The position numbers and the translations under genes were made by a program. This document shows, in pieces, positions 1 through 13,400 of a stretch of 64,000 nucleotides of DNA. Positions within the stretch are counted from its first letter, which is position 1. Each line of letters opens with the position of its first letter. The notes below the pieces were generated by a model that saw nothing but the letters and a program-made list of their open reading frames with translations, had not been told where the DNA came from and searched no databases. This DNA is from Ariolimax columbianus (lineage: Eukaryota; Mollusca; Gastropoda; Stylommatophora; Arionidae), in assembly GCA_036924085.1 (NCBI GenBank), contig JAVGWX010000018.1, forward strand, positions 20,263,464-20,327,463. Reading direction: 5' to 3'.

Positions 1-780
1 TGATACTACTACCGATGTTTACTGTAATTATTGTATCTACATCAGAAAAATCTGTTGCAGAAACTGAACTTCCCCATACTAAATAATGGGCGAATCTTCA
101 AATCCAAGTGAAAAAACATGAAATCCTATCTAAAAGAAATCTAAAAATCGCCCAACTGTACATGACAGAAGTTGGAACTCTCTACAATCAAAAGAGCAGT
201 ATGTTTAGCCGTTTCTGTTGCAGTTTATATATGTTAAAGCAATGGCCATAGACCTGGTGGCGTGCAACGCCAGTGGAATGTACCAATCCCATGCAGCTAG
301 AAAGATAAAGGTAAAAGTAAACTAAAAGAGATCCTGTGTGTACACAAACATCCTTCGGTAACCATAGCCCCTTTGTTAATCTGTTCGGAGTTAGGTAATG
401 CTGATTCTCATTAACTTAATATAAAGAGGGCCCAATGACCCAAAGGGTGTGGATGCGAGAGTAATTTACTTGTATTAGACATCCACCCTACCATGTTTGT
501 TGACATTGTATTTATCAAGCAGTAACATCAAATTAATTTTTAAAAACAATTGTTTTTATTTAACCTTTGCCGCAGAAACGCATCAGAACAAAAGGTCCTT
601 TTATCTGCCATGGTCATGCAAACCAAAACGTGGTAAAACAGCCGATCAGACACCGTTTTAACCATTTAATAACCAAACCGGGCTACTATAGAAATAGACA
701 GTTTGTTATGATGAATACATCACGTCCATCTAAACAGGTTTTCAACTGGCAAAAGTATTTTGTATTAGATTACAAATGGA
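1..780. other. Unassigned intronic DNA
   Basis: This is AT-rich intron sequence upstream of the first CBP exon in the window. I see no CBP exon and no recognisable element. A short open frame at 567-785 has no features of a real gene. Confidence 0.4.
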
Positions 781-1270
781 TTTGAAATGATTTATCTTGT
801 TCTTTTACGCGGATTGGGGCCAGCCGGTTATTGAGAATGGTGAAGTTAAGTTGTTGCAAAGATCTTTGTGATGTTGACCTGTTTAGCTTGTTTATTTAGA
901 TAAAACAAATAAGATTTTAGTGTAAACTAACAGCTGTGTTGATATTTAAAAGAACAGTATCGCAGCTTTGTTTTGAGTTCAATGTATTTATAAAGGAAAA
1001 ACATTCCCGAACCGGTGAGTCCAAATGTTTGTGCTTTGTTTTTATAAATTTTCATCTTGTATCTCAGAAGCTAACACACACACAACAACACCAGCAAGTT
1101 CTTTATTAATTTATGTCTCTACACACAACACAGTCATATTTATTGACCAATAAACGGAAAGGTTGCAGGCTCTCTAAGCCGACAACCACAGTAAAACGTG
1201 ACATGCTCAAAATGATGCGGGTGACGCTGAAGTTGCGTTCAATTTTTAATGAAATGTGGTAAAGGTTAAG
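780..1270 (+). repeat. Long repeat P, copy 1
   Basis: It aligns colinearly with 4855-5535. Shared blocks include AGATCTTTGTGA, TTTGTGCTTTGTTTTTAT and AGTTCTTTATTAATTTATGT. This copy is not interrupted. I do not recognise the family: no terminal repeats or coding capacity are evident. Confidence 0.65.
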
Positions 1271-1302
1271 TGGCATACCTATCGAATTCTGTGTTCTTTC
1301 AG

Positions 1303-1421
1303 TGTTCGACCCTGATGACTTGCGTCAAGCCTTGATGCCTATATTGGAAAAACTTGTCAAACAAGACCCAGAATCTCTTCCCTTCCGGCAGCCTGTTGAT
1401 CCAATTGTTCTTCAAATTCCT
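1303..1421 (+). CDS. CBP: CBP exon: start of bromodomain
   Basis: The acceptor TTCTTTCAG ends at 1302 and the donor GTAAGT starts at 1422. The exon opens with the last two bases of a split codon, so an upstream exon outside the window must supply one base. It encodes the first bromodomain helix and the ZA-loop shelf (LPF in [13 protein letters not shown], residues about 23-35). The exon ends in phase 0 after LQIP. Confidence 0.96.
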
Positions 1422-4400
1422 GTAAGTGATTACTGTATGACATATATAACATTGATTAATAGTGTGTGTATGTATATATATATATAGAGAGAGATATATT
1501 TGAAGAAAGCTATAACAAAATGATGTGCTTTAATTAAATTATTCAGGTGTTTGTTTAGTGGAATGTGTTGGGTTCTGTCGGAAAATGGTGCTCTGATCCT
1601 TCCTTGTAAGTTGATTTATATTGTCATTTGGACTGTGGCTTGCCATATGTCTGTAGACTTCCCTTTCCGTGTTTCCCATGGCACATCTGTTCAGCCAAGT
1701 TTCCTTGTTTGCTGATCTTCTGAGCTGTTTGTAAAGTTATTGCTGTGTGGGACTGTTCTTGTTTTGATCCCTCCTTTGCTTGTCTGTCTGCCTTTTCATT
1801 GCCAGGTGTGCTTGAGTGTCCAAGGATCCACTGCAGAACTTTTTTGACAGCACTGGAAGTGATAATGTGGTCAATGTCTAGATATATTTGGATAAGGTCA
1901 CGTCTTCAAATACCAGCAACTTCTAATGCTTGAAGAGCTGACATTGAGTCTGTGAAAATAAGTGGTTTGGGCCTTTGAAGGAAAGGCATAAAAAACTATC
2001 CTCAGATTGTACAAAGCGGCTTCAAGTGCAGTGATCTCGGCTTCATAGTTGGAGCAAACATCAGACAGTTCATCAGAGGATCCGATCCATCCAAGTATTT
2101 TATATAAACGCCATAACCTGCTTTGATGGTGGCTTTAAATGCAGATCCATCAGTATATAACATGTATCCATTCATTGTGATAGGCATCAATAGTTCTTTA
2201 AGCTGCTCGAATGAGAGTACTTGGATCTTAACCTTTTGTTGTATTATCTATTAATTTAACCTGTATTTCTGGTGTTTTAAGGAAAGCTTGTGGAGGTATG
2301 TCTTTTACTACTTTCTGTAACTCTTGTCTTCTTTCTGTTAGATGGTATCTGCCTTTGATTTCACTAACATGGTGAAGTACAGACTTTAGCTTAATTCTGC
2401 CAGTTTTCCACAAGGAGTCTGTTGGGATGATCCCATTTCATTCTGCTACTTCGCTCATAAACCTTCATAACTGCTTTATCCCTCCGCATCTCAAGGGGTT
2501 CCACTTGTGTGTGTATTTCGCAAGCTGCAGTTGGTGTTGTCCTCATTGCTCCACTAATGAAGCGTAGAGCACTATTTTGCACCCTGTTCAAGGATTCCAA
2601 GTTAGATTTTGAACAAGTTGTAAGGAGCACACTATTATATTCTACTGCTGAGCACACATAACCAAAGTATCCTTTTCTGATCCCCATCTAGAACAGAATT
2701 CAACCACAACATACTCCTTCGTGCTAGCTGTGTGCACACCCATATGAAACCGTTGGTCATTATCTCTTTGACTGCTCAGCGCTCAATGATTTTAGGAAAA
2801 GGCTTCTTCCTTCGTGGCCACATACATGAAACACTTTGTATGGCACTAAACAACAGCTGATAAACACATGCACATACTATTACATGGCATTGGGCTAAAG
2901 GGCGAGAGCCCGGATGCTGCTGGATACATAACAACAACATTAAATTATTCCATCTCAAAATAAACTGACCTAATCATCACCAATGTTCCTACTGGTTATG
3001 TTAGTAGATTGTGGAATATATTTATTTAAGACCATCCTGTATCAAATTTACTTGATACATTACGAATGATTTTCTGAGGTACAGGAACAGATCTAGCTTG
3101 ATCATAATCAATGATAATCCGAATCACACATGTTGTATTCAAATAATCACCATCTAAATCCAATTTGTCAACCTTGAAATCCTTGAGAAAACTTTCAATG
3201 ACTAATTCTGTAATTAGCCTTTTAGAATGACTATTTCCTGAATTTTCAGAAATACTTTCCATCATGAAAAATATCACAAATCATGCATTGATTTGTACAC
3301 TGCAATATTTGTTTTTGGAAATGTGTATGCACGTCACTATATTTTAACCAAAATCCCAGAAAATAATGATCCATCCATCACACACACCGGTTTATGGGAT
3401 TAGAGGGTTAAAGGGCGAAAAGTAGAAGACCAATACTAGCTACTATATTTATTGTAAATGGAGGTTGCATAAGATAGTGTGTTGAGCTGGCACTCTCATC
3501 ATGCAAAACAAAGTGCCACAGAAACTACCCCTGCAAAATTTCATCAATGCTTTTACATCATTTTATGCCAGGAGACCAATTATAGTGATGGCCGCCGTGC
3601 TACTACTGGATTGAGTGAAGAAATTGTCATATATGACCCTGACATGAACTGCAACATAGTTATATGCATTTTGTTTTCTGATATCTGTCTTTGTTAAGGC
3701 TGTTCTTTTGTGAGATACTTTATTACGTAATAATATATCTATAGCCATATAATAATTGTGGAACTTCTTAAATACACAGGACTATTTTGAAATTGTGAAA
3801 AAACCAATGGACTTGCAATCGGTGAGACAGAAATTGGACTCTGGAAGTTACAAAGACCCATGGGAATTTGTAGATGACGTTTTTCTCATGTTTGACAATG
3901 CATGGCTGTACAACAGAAAGACCTCCAGAGTTTACAAATATGCCTCCAAGGTAATTGCTCATGTGAAGTCCGATTATAAACACTGCAAATATAATTTCTT
4001 TTATATGGATTGCTTGGTTAACCCCTTTTAGTTGCCATTTTGGTAAATAGTGCTGCATCAACATTACATATTTTGGCGGCTCATTTTTTTTTTTTTTTAG
4101 AGTTCTGCCCATGAAACTCCAGTTGACCTATTTTTTTTTTGCAGTTCATGACTGTGTTGTTCAACCTACTTGGCTTCAACTGTTGGTTTGGTCTATTCTA
4201 GTATAGATTTAGTTCAATTATTTATTTTTTCTTAGGTGTGTCCTTTCTTTAATCTCCAGCTGTATTAGTTATTGTCATATTGTTTGCTAAAAATCTATTA
4301 GCCTTTTCCAGGCAGCAAGATCTGCATCGACCTCCCACGAAACGGATATTTATTTATGTCGTTTAGTTTGTGGAAATACCTGTCTTTTATTTTTTTTATG

Positions 4401-7400
4401 ATTAGCGCATGTGTAGTTTGTGTTTTACTGTAGAGTTATATTTTCAATAGGTGTAACGAAAGTTGGGTTTTAATACCTGAGAAATTATTTATTATTTGAT
4501 CAGACCAATGATCACGCATACGGATTACTGGTGGAAATTCAACACGTCTGGTTCAGACTTTGACTGAAAAGTCTGTGGTAATAGAATTGATGGGTACATC
4601 GCTGAAATCCACACAACATGGTGAGTGTATTAAACTTTACAGCACCCAAGGCTGTTATTTTTGCCAACAAAAAACCCTAATTTGCGGACAGGTGGCTGAC
4701 ATTTTTGCCCGACGTCGGCCAGGGACGATATCATATAAAACACAGAGTGCCATGCAAAAATACAAAAATGCAGATGATTTGATAGTACTCAATCATAACT
4801 TCCTTCACTACCAACTTTAGCTGTGAAACTGTAAATCGGCTTTGATAAAACAGAGTTTTGAAAGGATATATTCTTATTTTTCAATCAGTGTGGACTCTGC
4901 CCATTATTGGGGATGGTCAAGTAAGTTGTCGCAGAAGATCTTTGTGAAGTAGTTCAGTTTAGTTCATTCATATAGATGTAATAAATACATTTATATGTAT
5001 TATAACTCTTATAAATAACAGTTGTGCTGAAATTATAAACACAGTATCGATACTTTGTTGTGATTCCGATGAATTATATGAGGAGCAACTTTCTCTAATC
5101 AGTAAGTCTAAAAGTTTGTGCTTTGTTTTTATCTTAGTTTTTTTAATCTTTTTCTATCTCAAAAACTAACACAACAAAAACAATAACCCAAACAAGTTCT
5201 TTATTAATTTATGTCTCCTACACACCAGTCATATCTATAGGCCCTGCCAAAGATGGATGGGTCGAACCAAAAGGTGCAAATATCGCAGTCAAGCTGTAAA
5301 CTAGCGAGACAGTGCATTCCGTTCTCCAGATTACATCCTGCTCCTTGCAAAGTCCTGTTTAGGACTTGGTAGCAGGAGATTGAGAACAAAGAAGAAGAAG
5401 AATATCTGTAAGCCTACTAATAAAAAGGTTAGGCTCTAAAAATCAACAACCAAAGTAAAATATGACGTGCTGAAAATTTATGCAACTGCAGGGGAAATTA
5501 TGTCAATTTTTTAGTCCAGCCTGGTGAAGATTAAAAAAATACTCCTCTGATGTCCGCATTGCTACTATTTAACACTTCATGTTTTTATTACTTCGTGTCG
5601 TAGATAGCTTAATCATGTCTTACAAAGTTTAGATTGTAATTTTAGCTAAATTTGTTTTATATATTTTATTATATTATTTAATGACTTTTCCATGCAATAA
5701 ACAGAGGATTCCTCAGCAAAAGAGAAATAAGCAGGAAAACAGAGATGGATGTATACCGCTCGACCTATGATCCTGTCCTGACATGGATGTGAGTCATGGG
5801 CAATGACTACAGCCCAAGAAAGGCAATTACAAACTTTAGAAATGAGGTACCTAAGAAAGGCGTTTCAGGTGACGAAAAGGGACAAGATCCGTAACCAGAC
5901 AATACGTAGCAATCTCGAAGTTCAACCCCTGCAGACACGAGTGGAGCAGTCTCAACTACAGTGGTTTGGCCGTGTCTGTAGAATGGAAGAAGATTGGATA
6001 CCAAAGCAGTCATGGCAGATCAAAAGTCAAGGACGCAGACCCCGAGGACATCCCAAAGTACGTTGGGAAGACAACATAAGACAGTCCCTAAGTGATAGAG
6101 GGTTGGTTTTCAAAGAGGCCAGGAAAAAGACGGTGGATATAGCAGTGTGGCGCTCTCTCTGGAAAACCTCTACACCTCACGGTAGAAGGGGAGCGACTAA
6201 GTAAGTAAAAATATTATTTAATAAGACTGACATATTAATTGTCACACTTGACCTGGGTGGATATATACAAATCAGCCAAATAATCCAGTGCTGAAAAGGG
6301 TTAACTTCATCATCCTTAATATTGAGAATTTTCAAATCCTAGTGAAAAAGGTAATAAATCGTTTCAAAATTCACTTTAAAATTTAACAAGCCATCCTTTT
6401 GGTTGAAACCTGAGCGGTCGGAAGTTTAGTCTATTTTTAATTCAGATACCCATGTTTTCAGCTGTTTCTATGGCATTAACCTCAATGTTTATATACGATT
6501 GGCCGTGACTATCCCTCCTGTCGCTGTGCAGCGACGCTAGCTGGGAAATTAAAATTGTTGTCAGTCGCCGAGCAGCAATGCTGGTGCAATAAAGGTTTAA
6601 CAATATAAAGCCATCAAATTTGAAGTATGTGTTAGAAACATGGTCCATATCCATTTGCAGTTTTACAAGAAGATTGCAGTCTTCGGGAAAGTGGCTCAAT
6701 CTACTGTTTTAGAGCTGCTGGAGTTTAGCCTGTCCTATTGCTCTTTTTTATGTTAACATTTTGCCATTTGCTTAATGTGTTTCTCATCATTTTAATTGTC
6801 CATTCATTTGTTAATTTGTGTGTTTCAGTTGGTGGAAGTGTTTGAGTCAGAGATTGACAGCGTGATGCAATCTTTAGGCTATTGCTGTGGACACAGATAT
6901 GTTTTCTGCCCTCAAGTGCTATGTTGTTATGGCAAGCAGCTGTGCACCATACCTAGAGACACAATGTATTATAGCTATCAAAATAGGTAATGCCGTTTGT
7001 AATCTTTAATAACATTCATATCAAGTTTTTATTTATCAAATTTCAACTGTACAGCAGAATGACAATATGTCATGTATGTTTCAGACTATTTTATTGTGCA
7101 GGAAAATGTAATCTTCTTCGTTCGTTCTCAATCCCCCGCTACCAAACCCTGAATGGGCTTAAGTAGCAGAATGTAGTCCAGAGAACGGAATGCGTTGTGT
7201 CGTAGTTTACAGCTTGACTGCGATATTTGCACCTTCCAGTCCAACACATCCGACTTCAGCAAGCATTTATTTGAGTACCGGGTTAGCATTCCCTCTTTTA
7301 TCCCTTCTCCTTAGCCAGTCTGCCCTGCTGCAGCCTGTTATCCAGAATCACCGCGGGGAGGTGTAGAAGGGTCTTGGCAGCTCTGGTTCGCAGGCCCTGG

Positions 7401-10400
7401 CGCTAGCAGTCAGCTATGGGTCGCTGACCACTGCAGCTCATGCGCTGCACAGTATCTTGATCCCGGAAAATGTAATGATAAATACAGTTTATTTCATTGT
7501 TGTTTCAAATGTGCACAATGAGTTGGCTTACTCTTTCGTGCCCACTGAAAAGGACATCAAGTGGCGAGTTGCAGTAGCTTTCTTCACATCCCAAGCATGT
7601 GGATGAAGGTGGACGGGGTCCTCCGGGTGGTTGTGCTATGCTTGGCTTCATTTGCATGTCTCTCTCTACTACGGAGATGATGTCAATCCCTCACTTCGTT
7701 AGCCATGTTGCCATGAAAACAGCCCGTTTCCAGATAGAGCTGCTAGGTGAGGATCTTGGCCAGTATATTTTGCCTGACTCTGACTAACATGTCTGATCAG
7801 CATGTTTTGTCTGACCAGACATTAGTCTTCCTCCCCTTTTTTCATTGTATTTCTTTGTGCAATCATAGCAAAAGGGATGAGGTTTGCAGCACTGCCCAGC
7901 TGTAAATTAGTACCTGAATTAAGGCAAGACAGCGAAGATTGGAACTGTTCACCACATTTCACACAAGCTGATACCTCCTACGAGGAAGTCTCAACCACTT
8001 CATACACAGTAGCAGTATATCTGCGATGAGACTACATTTGCTTTTCTTTTTAGTTATTTTTTCTTAACTGATTTCACCATTGTGAAACTGACAAATTGAT
8101 GCAGGGGACAATTTCACTGATCTGGCTGGCAATTTATTTATATTTTTTTCAAAACCAAGTTTACAAAAATTCAAATATAACTGTTTCTGAATAGTGCTGT
8201 CACTGTGTTCTTTAAGCCACGTAGAAAGAAACATGATTTTGTAGAAAGAAATGTGAATGTTGTGGAAATTATTTCACGAATTATTTAATTAATTTAAGAG
8301 AAGAAGAAAAAATCTTGGACTATCTTCTGTAGAAAGGCACTGTCTTGTTCATGTGTAGATATATAGCTGAATTATTGAGTAGTGATTATTAAAAAATCAT
8401 TTGCTAAATTATTGATACTAAAAATTATGTTACTGTGAATCTCTTTTACACTAATCGGCATCCCCACATATTAGATTTTAAAAATTCCGCTCTTTGACGT
8501 TCGTCCTGAAAAGGATTGTTGTGTTTTAGTTTACAACGAGTCCATGTCATCTGAGCCATTCGGCCCGACACAGCTAATTTTAGTATGGCATTTTGGGGGC
8601 TAGGTTTGTCTTCTCTCTGCAATCCCTTATCTCTTGGCCAGTCTGCATGGTTGCAGTCTGTTTCTAGGGTCGCCACTTAGAGGCGGAATACCTTATAGCA
8701 TGTTTTATTAGGAAAGTTTGACCCGCAGCTATAATTAATCAAATGTGTGTGACACCTTGTAATCAATGACAGTAGCTATTGGTAGCTTGTAAGACATCAA
8801 AAGCTGCCTAGAAGGATCCCATAGCTGTTATTTAATACTTTGATGAGGTTATGTGACTTCAAAATGATTGACTTACCTATGATGACCAGGTATATTCACT
8901 CGACGTAATACTCCTGGTTAACTTTGTAACACAGGTGTGCTCCCCACCTGTTACTATTTTGGAGCATCTTCTTGAGCTCTCCTCATGAGACTCCAGCTCC
9001 CTCTGTCACCTCTTTCCCTGTTGGTTCCAATATAGTGCGTATCTGGTTATATTGTTAGGTTTCTTTCTAGTTGGAGAGATGTCCTATCCATGACCACTCC
9101 TCTCCCCAATCTCCAGTTGTATGTGTTGTTGTATCCTTTGTCGCAGTTATATGCGACCATCTAGCTAAGTGCTTCCCAAACTTTTCAGTGTGACAGACCA
9201 GCAACAATTTATCCATTGCAGTAGGAGGGGCTGGTGCCCATTTTAATGGTAATTTTTTGTTGTTGTTGGTCATCTTAAATTTTTTTTTAATTTGTTCAAT
9301 GCATGCTTAGCCAATTCAATGGCACTTATTACCATAGCCATATAAGTGGTTACTTATACAACTTTTAACTAAATTGAATCAATATTTTTCTTGATGCCCT
9401 TTGTGGACCAGTGACTGAGGGCTTGCGGACCGCCACTTTGAGAAGCGCTGATTTTCTGCGTTCATACTGAAAAGAACGTGTCGTTTACAGCGAGACTACC
9501 ATATTTTTTTTGTTGCTTAACACATTGAGTTTCAGCCGTCTTTTTTAGGTACTGGGTTTGTTGTCCCCATTCTCTTAGCCAGACTACACTTCCGCAGTCT
9601 GTTTTCTGGGCTGCCGTTTGGGAGTGGAATGGGGTCTGGTTTGCTGAGCCTGATAGAAGCAACCAGCTATGAGAAGTTGGCATCTGTTGGCCCCATTCAG
9701 TGTAATACACTCCTTCTCTTCTTTCTTCTCTTTCCCCATTGATCTAGCAAGAAGTATGCAATATAGGTAAACATATTAGTTATATATCAATCTGGTTTGC
9801 TTGTATGTTTCAGATATGTTTATTGTGAAAAGTGCTTCAATGAAATCCAGTCAGAGGAGGTTGAGTTGTCAGAGGATCCAACTCAACCTGTCCAGTGAGT
9901 GATTTATTTTGTGGGTTATTTGTTACTGACACGTATGTTTCGTTTTCTTAATTTTTTTTTAAATAATTGAGTTGGTTCGTTATTTAAATTTAGTTCCATA
10001 ACAAGCATAGTGTTACAGCTGCTGCTATTACAGAAAGTCTGCAGTCAATAAAATAACGTTTGTGCTCTTGTAGCAGTGGTTAATTAAACCTCCAAAACAC
10101 GAAGGGACGATGGTATACACAAACTATGCAGAAAAAAGGAACAAGGACAACATAGAACGAACACCTGTACCCCAAAATTGCACAAAGAAGAGGATAGTCG
10201 TTCAATGTAAGGACACTGATATGCAAGGAATTGTAGGATAATAATTCATAAGAGGAATCTGATGACATTTGCTTAGCTAGGAGGTGACAGGTAAAGAATT
10301 AAGAAGACTGTTGAATAGGTAAAGTGGATATGTATGTTTACATTCTAAATAGTAGTCTTCTATAATGGGGTATATTTTGACATTTTGTTTTTACAATTAA

Positions 10401-13400
10401 TTTTTATGTAATTATTAAATTCTTGATGTAAAAATATGGTTCCATTTGTTTAATTAACAGCTAAAAATAATTGTCAATACTTTATTTATTTTAGAAAAAT
10501 CAGGAAAGGCCAGTTTGAGCGAGTAAAAAATGATCAGTTGGACTATGAACCGTAAGTGCTCAATCCTTTTCTCTCTCTCTGAATTTCCTTACTTACTCCC
10601 AGTTCTGTTTGTTACTGTTTCATATTTGCTTCCTCTCTTTTGAAAAAGAAATGATTTTATTCTAACACAAACCAAATTCAGCCATTCTACACTCCAACAG
10701 GAGCATGGGACTGCAATTAGTCTCCTTGTGTGAAATACAAGGAAAATGTAGTCTTCTTGCAGTACATGTTTCTGTGGCACAATATTTTGCATGATGCAAT
10801 TGCCAGCATAATGCAGGCTAGTCAAAGAATATGTGTTTACAAATTGAGTAGGTCCTGGCTTTTCTGCTGTTTGCTCATACAGCATTTCGAGTTTGCTCAT
10901 ACAGCATTATGAGTTTGCTCATACAGCATTATGAGTTTGCTCATACAGCATTTCGAGTTTGCTCATATAGCATGAGTTTGCTCATACAGCATTATGAGTT
11001 TGCTCATACAGCATTATGAGTTTGCTCATACAGCATTTTGAGTTTGCTCATACAGCATTTCGAGTTTGCTCATACAGCATTTCGAGTTTGCTCATACAGC
11101 ATTATGAGTTTGCTCATACAGCATTTCGAGTTTGCTCATACAGCATTATGAGTTTGCTCATACAGCATTTCGAGTTTGCTCATACAGCATTTCGAGTTTG
11201 CTCATACAGCATTTCGAGTTTGCTCATACAGCATTTCGAGTTTGCTCATACAGCATTATGAGTTTGCTCATACAGCATTTCGAGTTTGCTCATACAGCAT
11301 TATGAGTTTGCTCATACAGCATTTCGAGTTTGCTCATACAGCATTTCTAGTTTGCTCATACAGCATTATGAGTTTGCTCATACAGCATTTTGAGTTTGCT
11401 CATACAGCATTTTGAGTTTGCTCATACAGCATTTTGAGTTTGCTCATACAGCAATATGAGTTTGCTCATACAGCATTTTGAGTTTGCTCATACAGCATTT
11501 TGATATTATTTCCAGTTAACTAGTTCCATTCTTTTGGTAGTTATCTGTATTGTTTGTCTACAGCTGATTCCTAGAGGACATTCTTCTTCTGTGTTTGTTC
11601 TTAATCTCCCGCAACCAATCCCTGAACAAGGCTCTGCCAGTAGTAGGATGTAGTCCAGAGAACGGAATGCGTTGTGGTGCTAGTTTACAGCTTGATATTT
11701 GCACCTTTCGGTCCAACACATCCTACTTCGACAAGAGTAGAGGACATTTGTGAGCACTATTGTACACATTACGACTAAGTATCAGGCTGAATATTTATTT
11801 ACAGATGGAAAAGTGGATGTCATTATATTCTGTCGGTGGGGGAAAAGGCTATGTATGTTTCACTGTATTCACAAGAAGGAAACAAAAAATGTCATTCACA
11901 AGTAGAAAAGGGTTCTGTTTATTTATAAATGGATTAGTGGCTATTGCATTGTATTCTTCTTCGTTCGTTTTCAATCTTCCACTACTAAGCCCTGAAAAAG
12001 GCGTTGCAAGTAGCAGAATGTTGTCCGGAGAACGGAATCCATTTTCTTCGTTTACAGCTTGACTGCAGTATTTGCACCTTTCTGTCCAACACATCAGACT
12101 TTGACAGACATTTTTGAATACCGGATTAGCCTTCCCTCTTCGATCCCTTCTCCTTATCTAGTCTGCCCTGTTGTAGCCTGTTACGATCACCACGTGGAGG
12201 TGTAGAAGGGTCTTGGCAGATCTGGTTCCCTACTGTGCTAAGATAGAACCGTCATTAAAATTTAGGCTTGATTTTCTCACAATTTAACAGTTCGTGAAAA
12301 TGTGATAGTCTCCAAATACCTGTCACAAAATTATTCACTCTTGCAAAGATTGAGGAGTCATAGTAGCGCAGTGGTAAGTACTGGCTTCCCAGTCGAGCGA
12401 TCGGGTTCGGTACCTAGTTGGTGCAAGATTTTTATGATCGCATAACCTAGTTTAGACCCAGCCTAAAATATTGGGTACTAGAATAACCTATGAAAGTAAA
12501 GATGGTCAGCATGATGTAATGTTGGCTACATCACCCCTAGTGTGCCATTGAACAAGAACAATATTGACCTAACACCATATTCTCAATATGCCACACAGGC
12601 GTATTAATGAGATCTTTACTTTATTTTGCAAGAAGTTAAGATGATCTGTCCTGTATAATTATAACAGAAACTGAATTGTATATTAATGCATCAAATTTTC
12701 TGGCAAATACAGATTGCATACAAAAATTGTTTTTTTAAATTTCAGTTTTGTGGACTGCTTAGAATGTGGTAGAAAATGGCATCAGATTTGTGCCTTGTGG
12801 TTTGAATCAATCTGGCGAGAAGGGTAAGTGAGCATTCACGTTGTTTATATTTTCATTTTACTTTAGAGAGGCAGGAAATAGCTATGATTGCATTGAATGG
12901 AGAAAGTACCATATGTTGTTTGTGATTGTCCTGAAATATATGTTTGTCCATTCTTCATGAATCATATTTCTGTCATAACAAATTTTGTCCATTATGAATA
13001 ATAATAATATTGTTCGCTTAGGCGTCTGAGGCCCGTTGCGTCGGTTGGCCACATACATGACCCACAGGGATGGAGTGATTTCAGACCTCATCTAGGATGG
13101 AGGAGGACGTTGCTATTTGCTGGAGCCATACTGTTCGGGGATGGCCTTTTCTGCAGCGCCTCCATCCAGTCGGGGAAAGATGTTTGGCAGCACTGAGGAA
13201 CGAATTGCGTAGTATCTTGTGCGCATGTGAAAGGCTTCCGGTCTCGACATGTCATGTTTCAGCAATGTCCAGGTTTTGAATTCATAAAGCAGGCAAGGAC
13301 CACGCAGGATAGGTAGATGCAGAATTTTGTCCCAAGATAGATCTTGCCATTACTCCACACACGTCGGAGGACGTGCATAGCAGACGCAGCTAGTCCGATC

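Noticed and set aside
567..785. 72-codon open frame upstream of the first exon
   Set aside because: No match to CBP or any motif I know, no splice context, and the length is expected by chance.
780..5535. The repeat pair as two LTRs of a retrotransposon
   Set aside because: CBP exons lie between them, there is no gag or pol sequence, and no TG...CA ends or primer-binding site can be seen.
11016..11415. Repeat proteins of the [17 protein letters not shown] type
   Set aside because: They are the 22-bp minisatellite read in open frames. 22 is not a multiple of three, so the frame cycles.
10868..11505. CRISPR array
   Set aside because: Tandem units with no unique spacers, in an animal intron.
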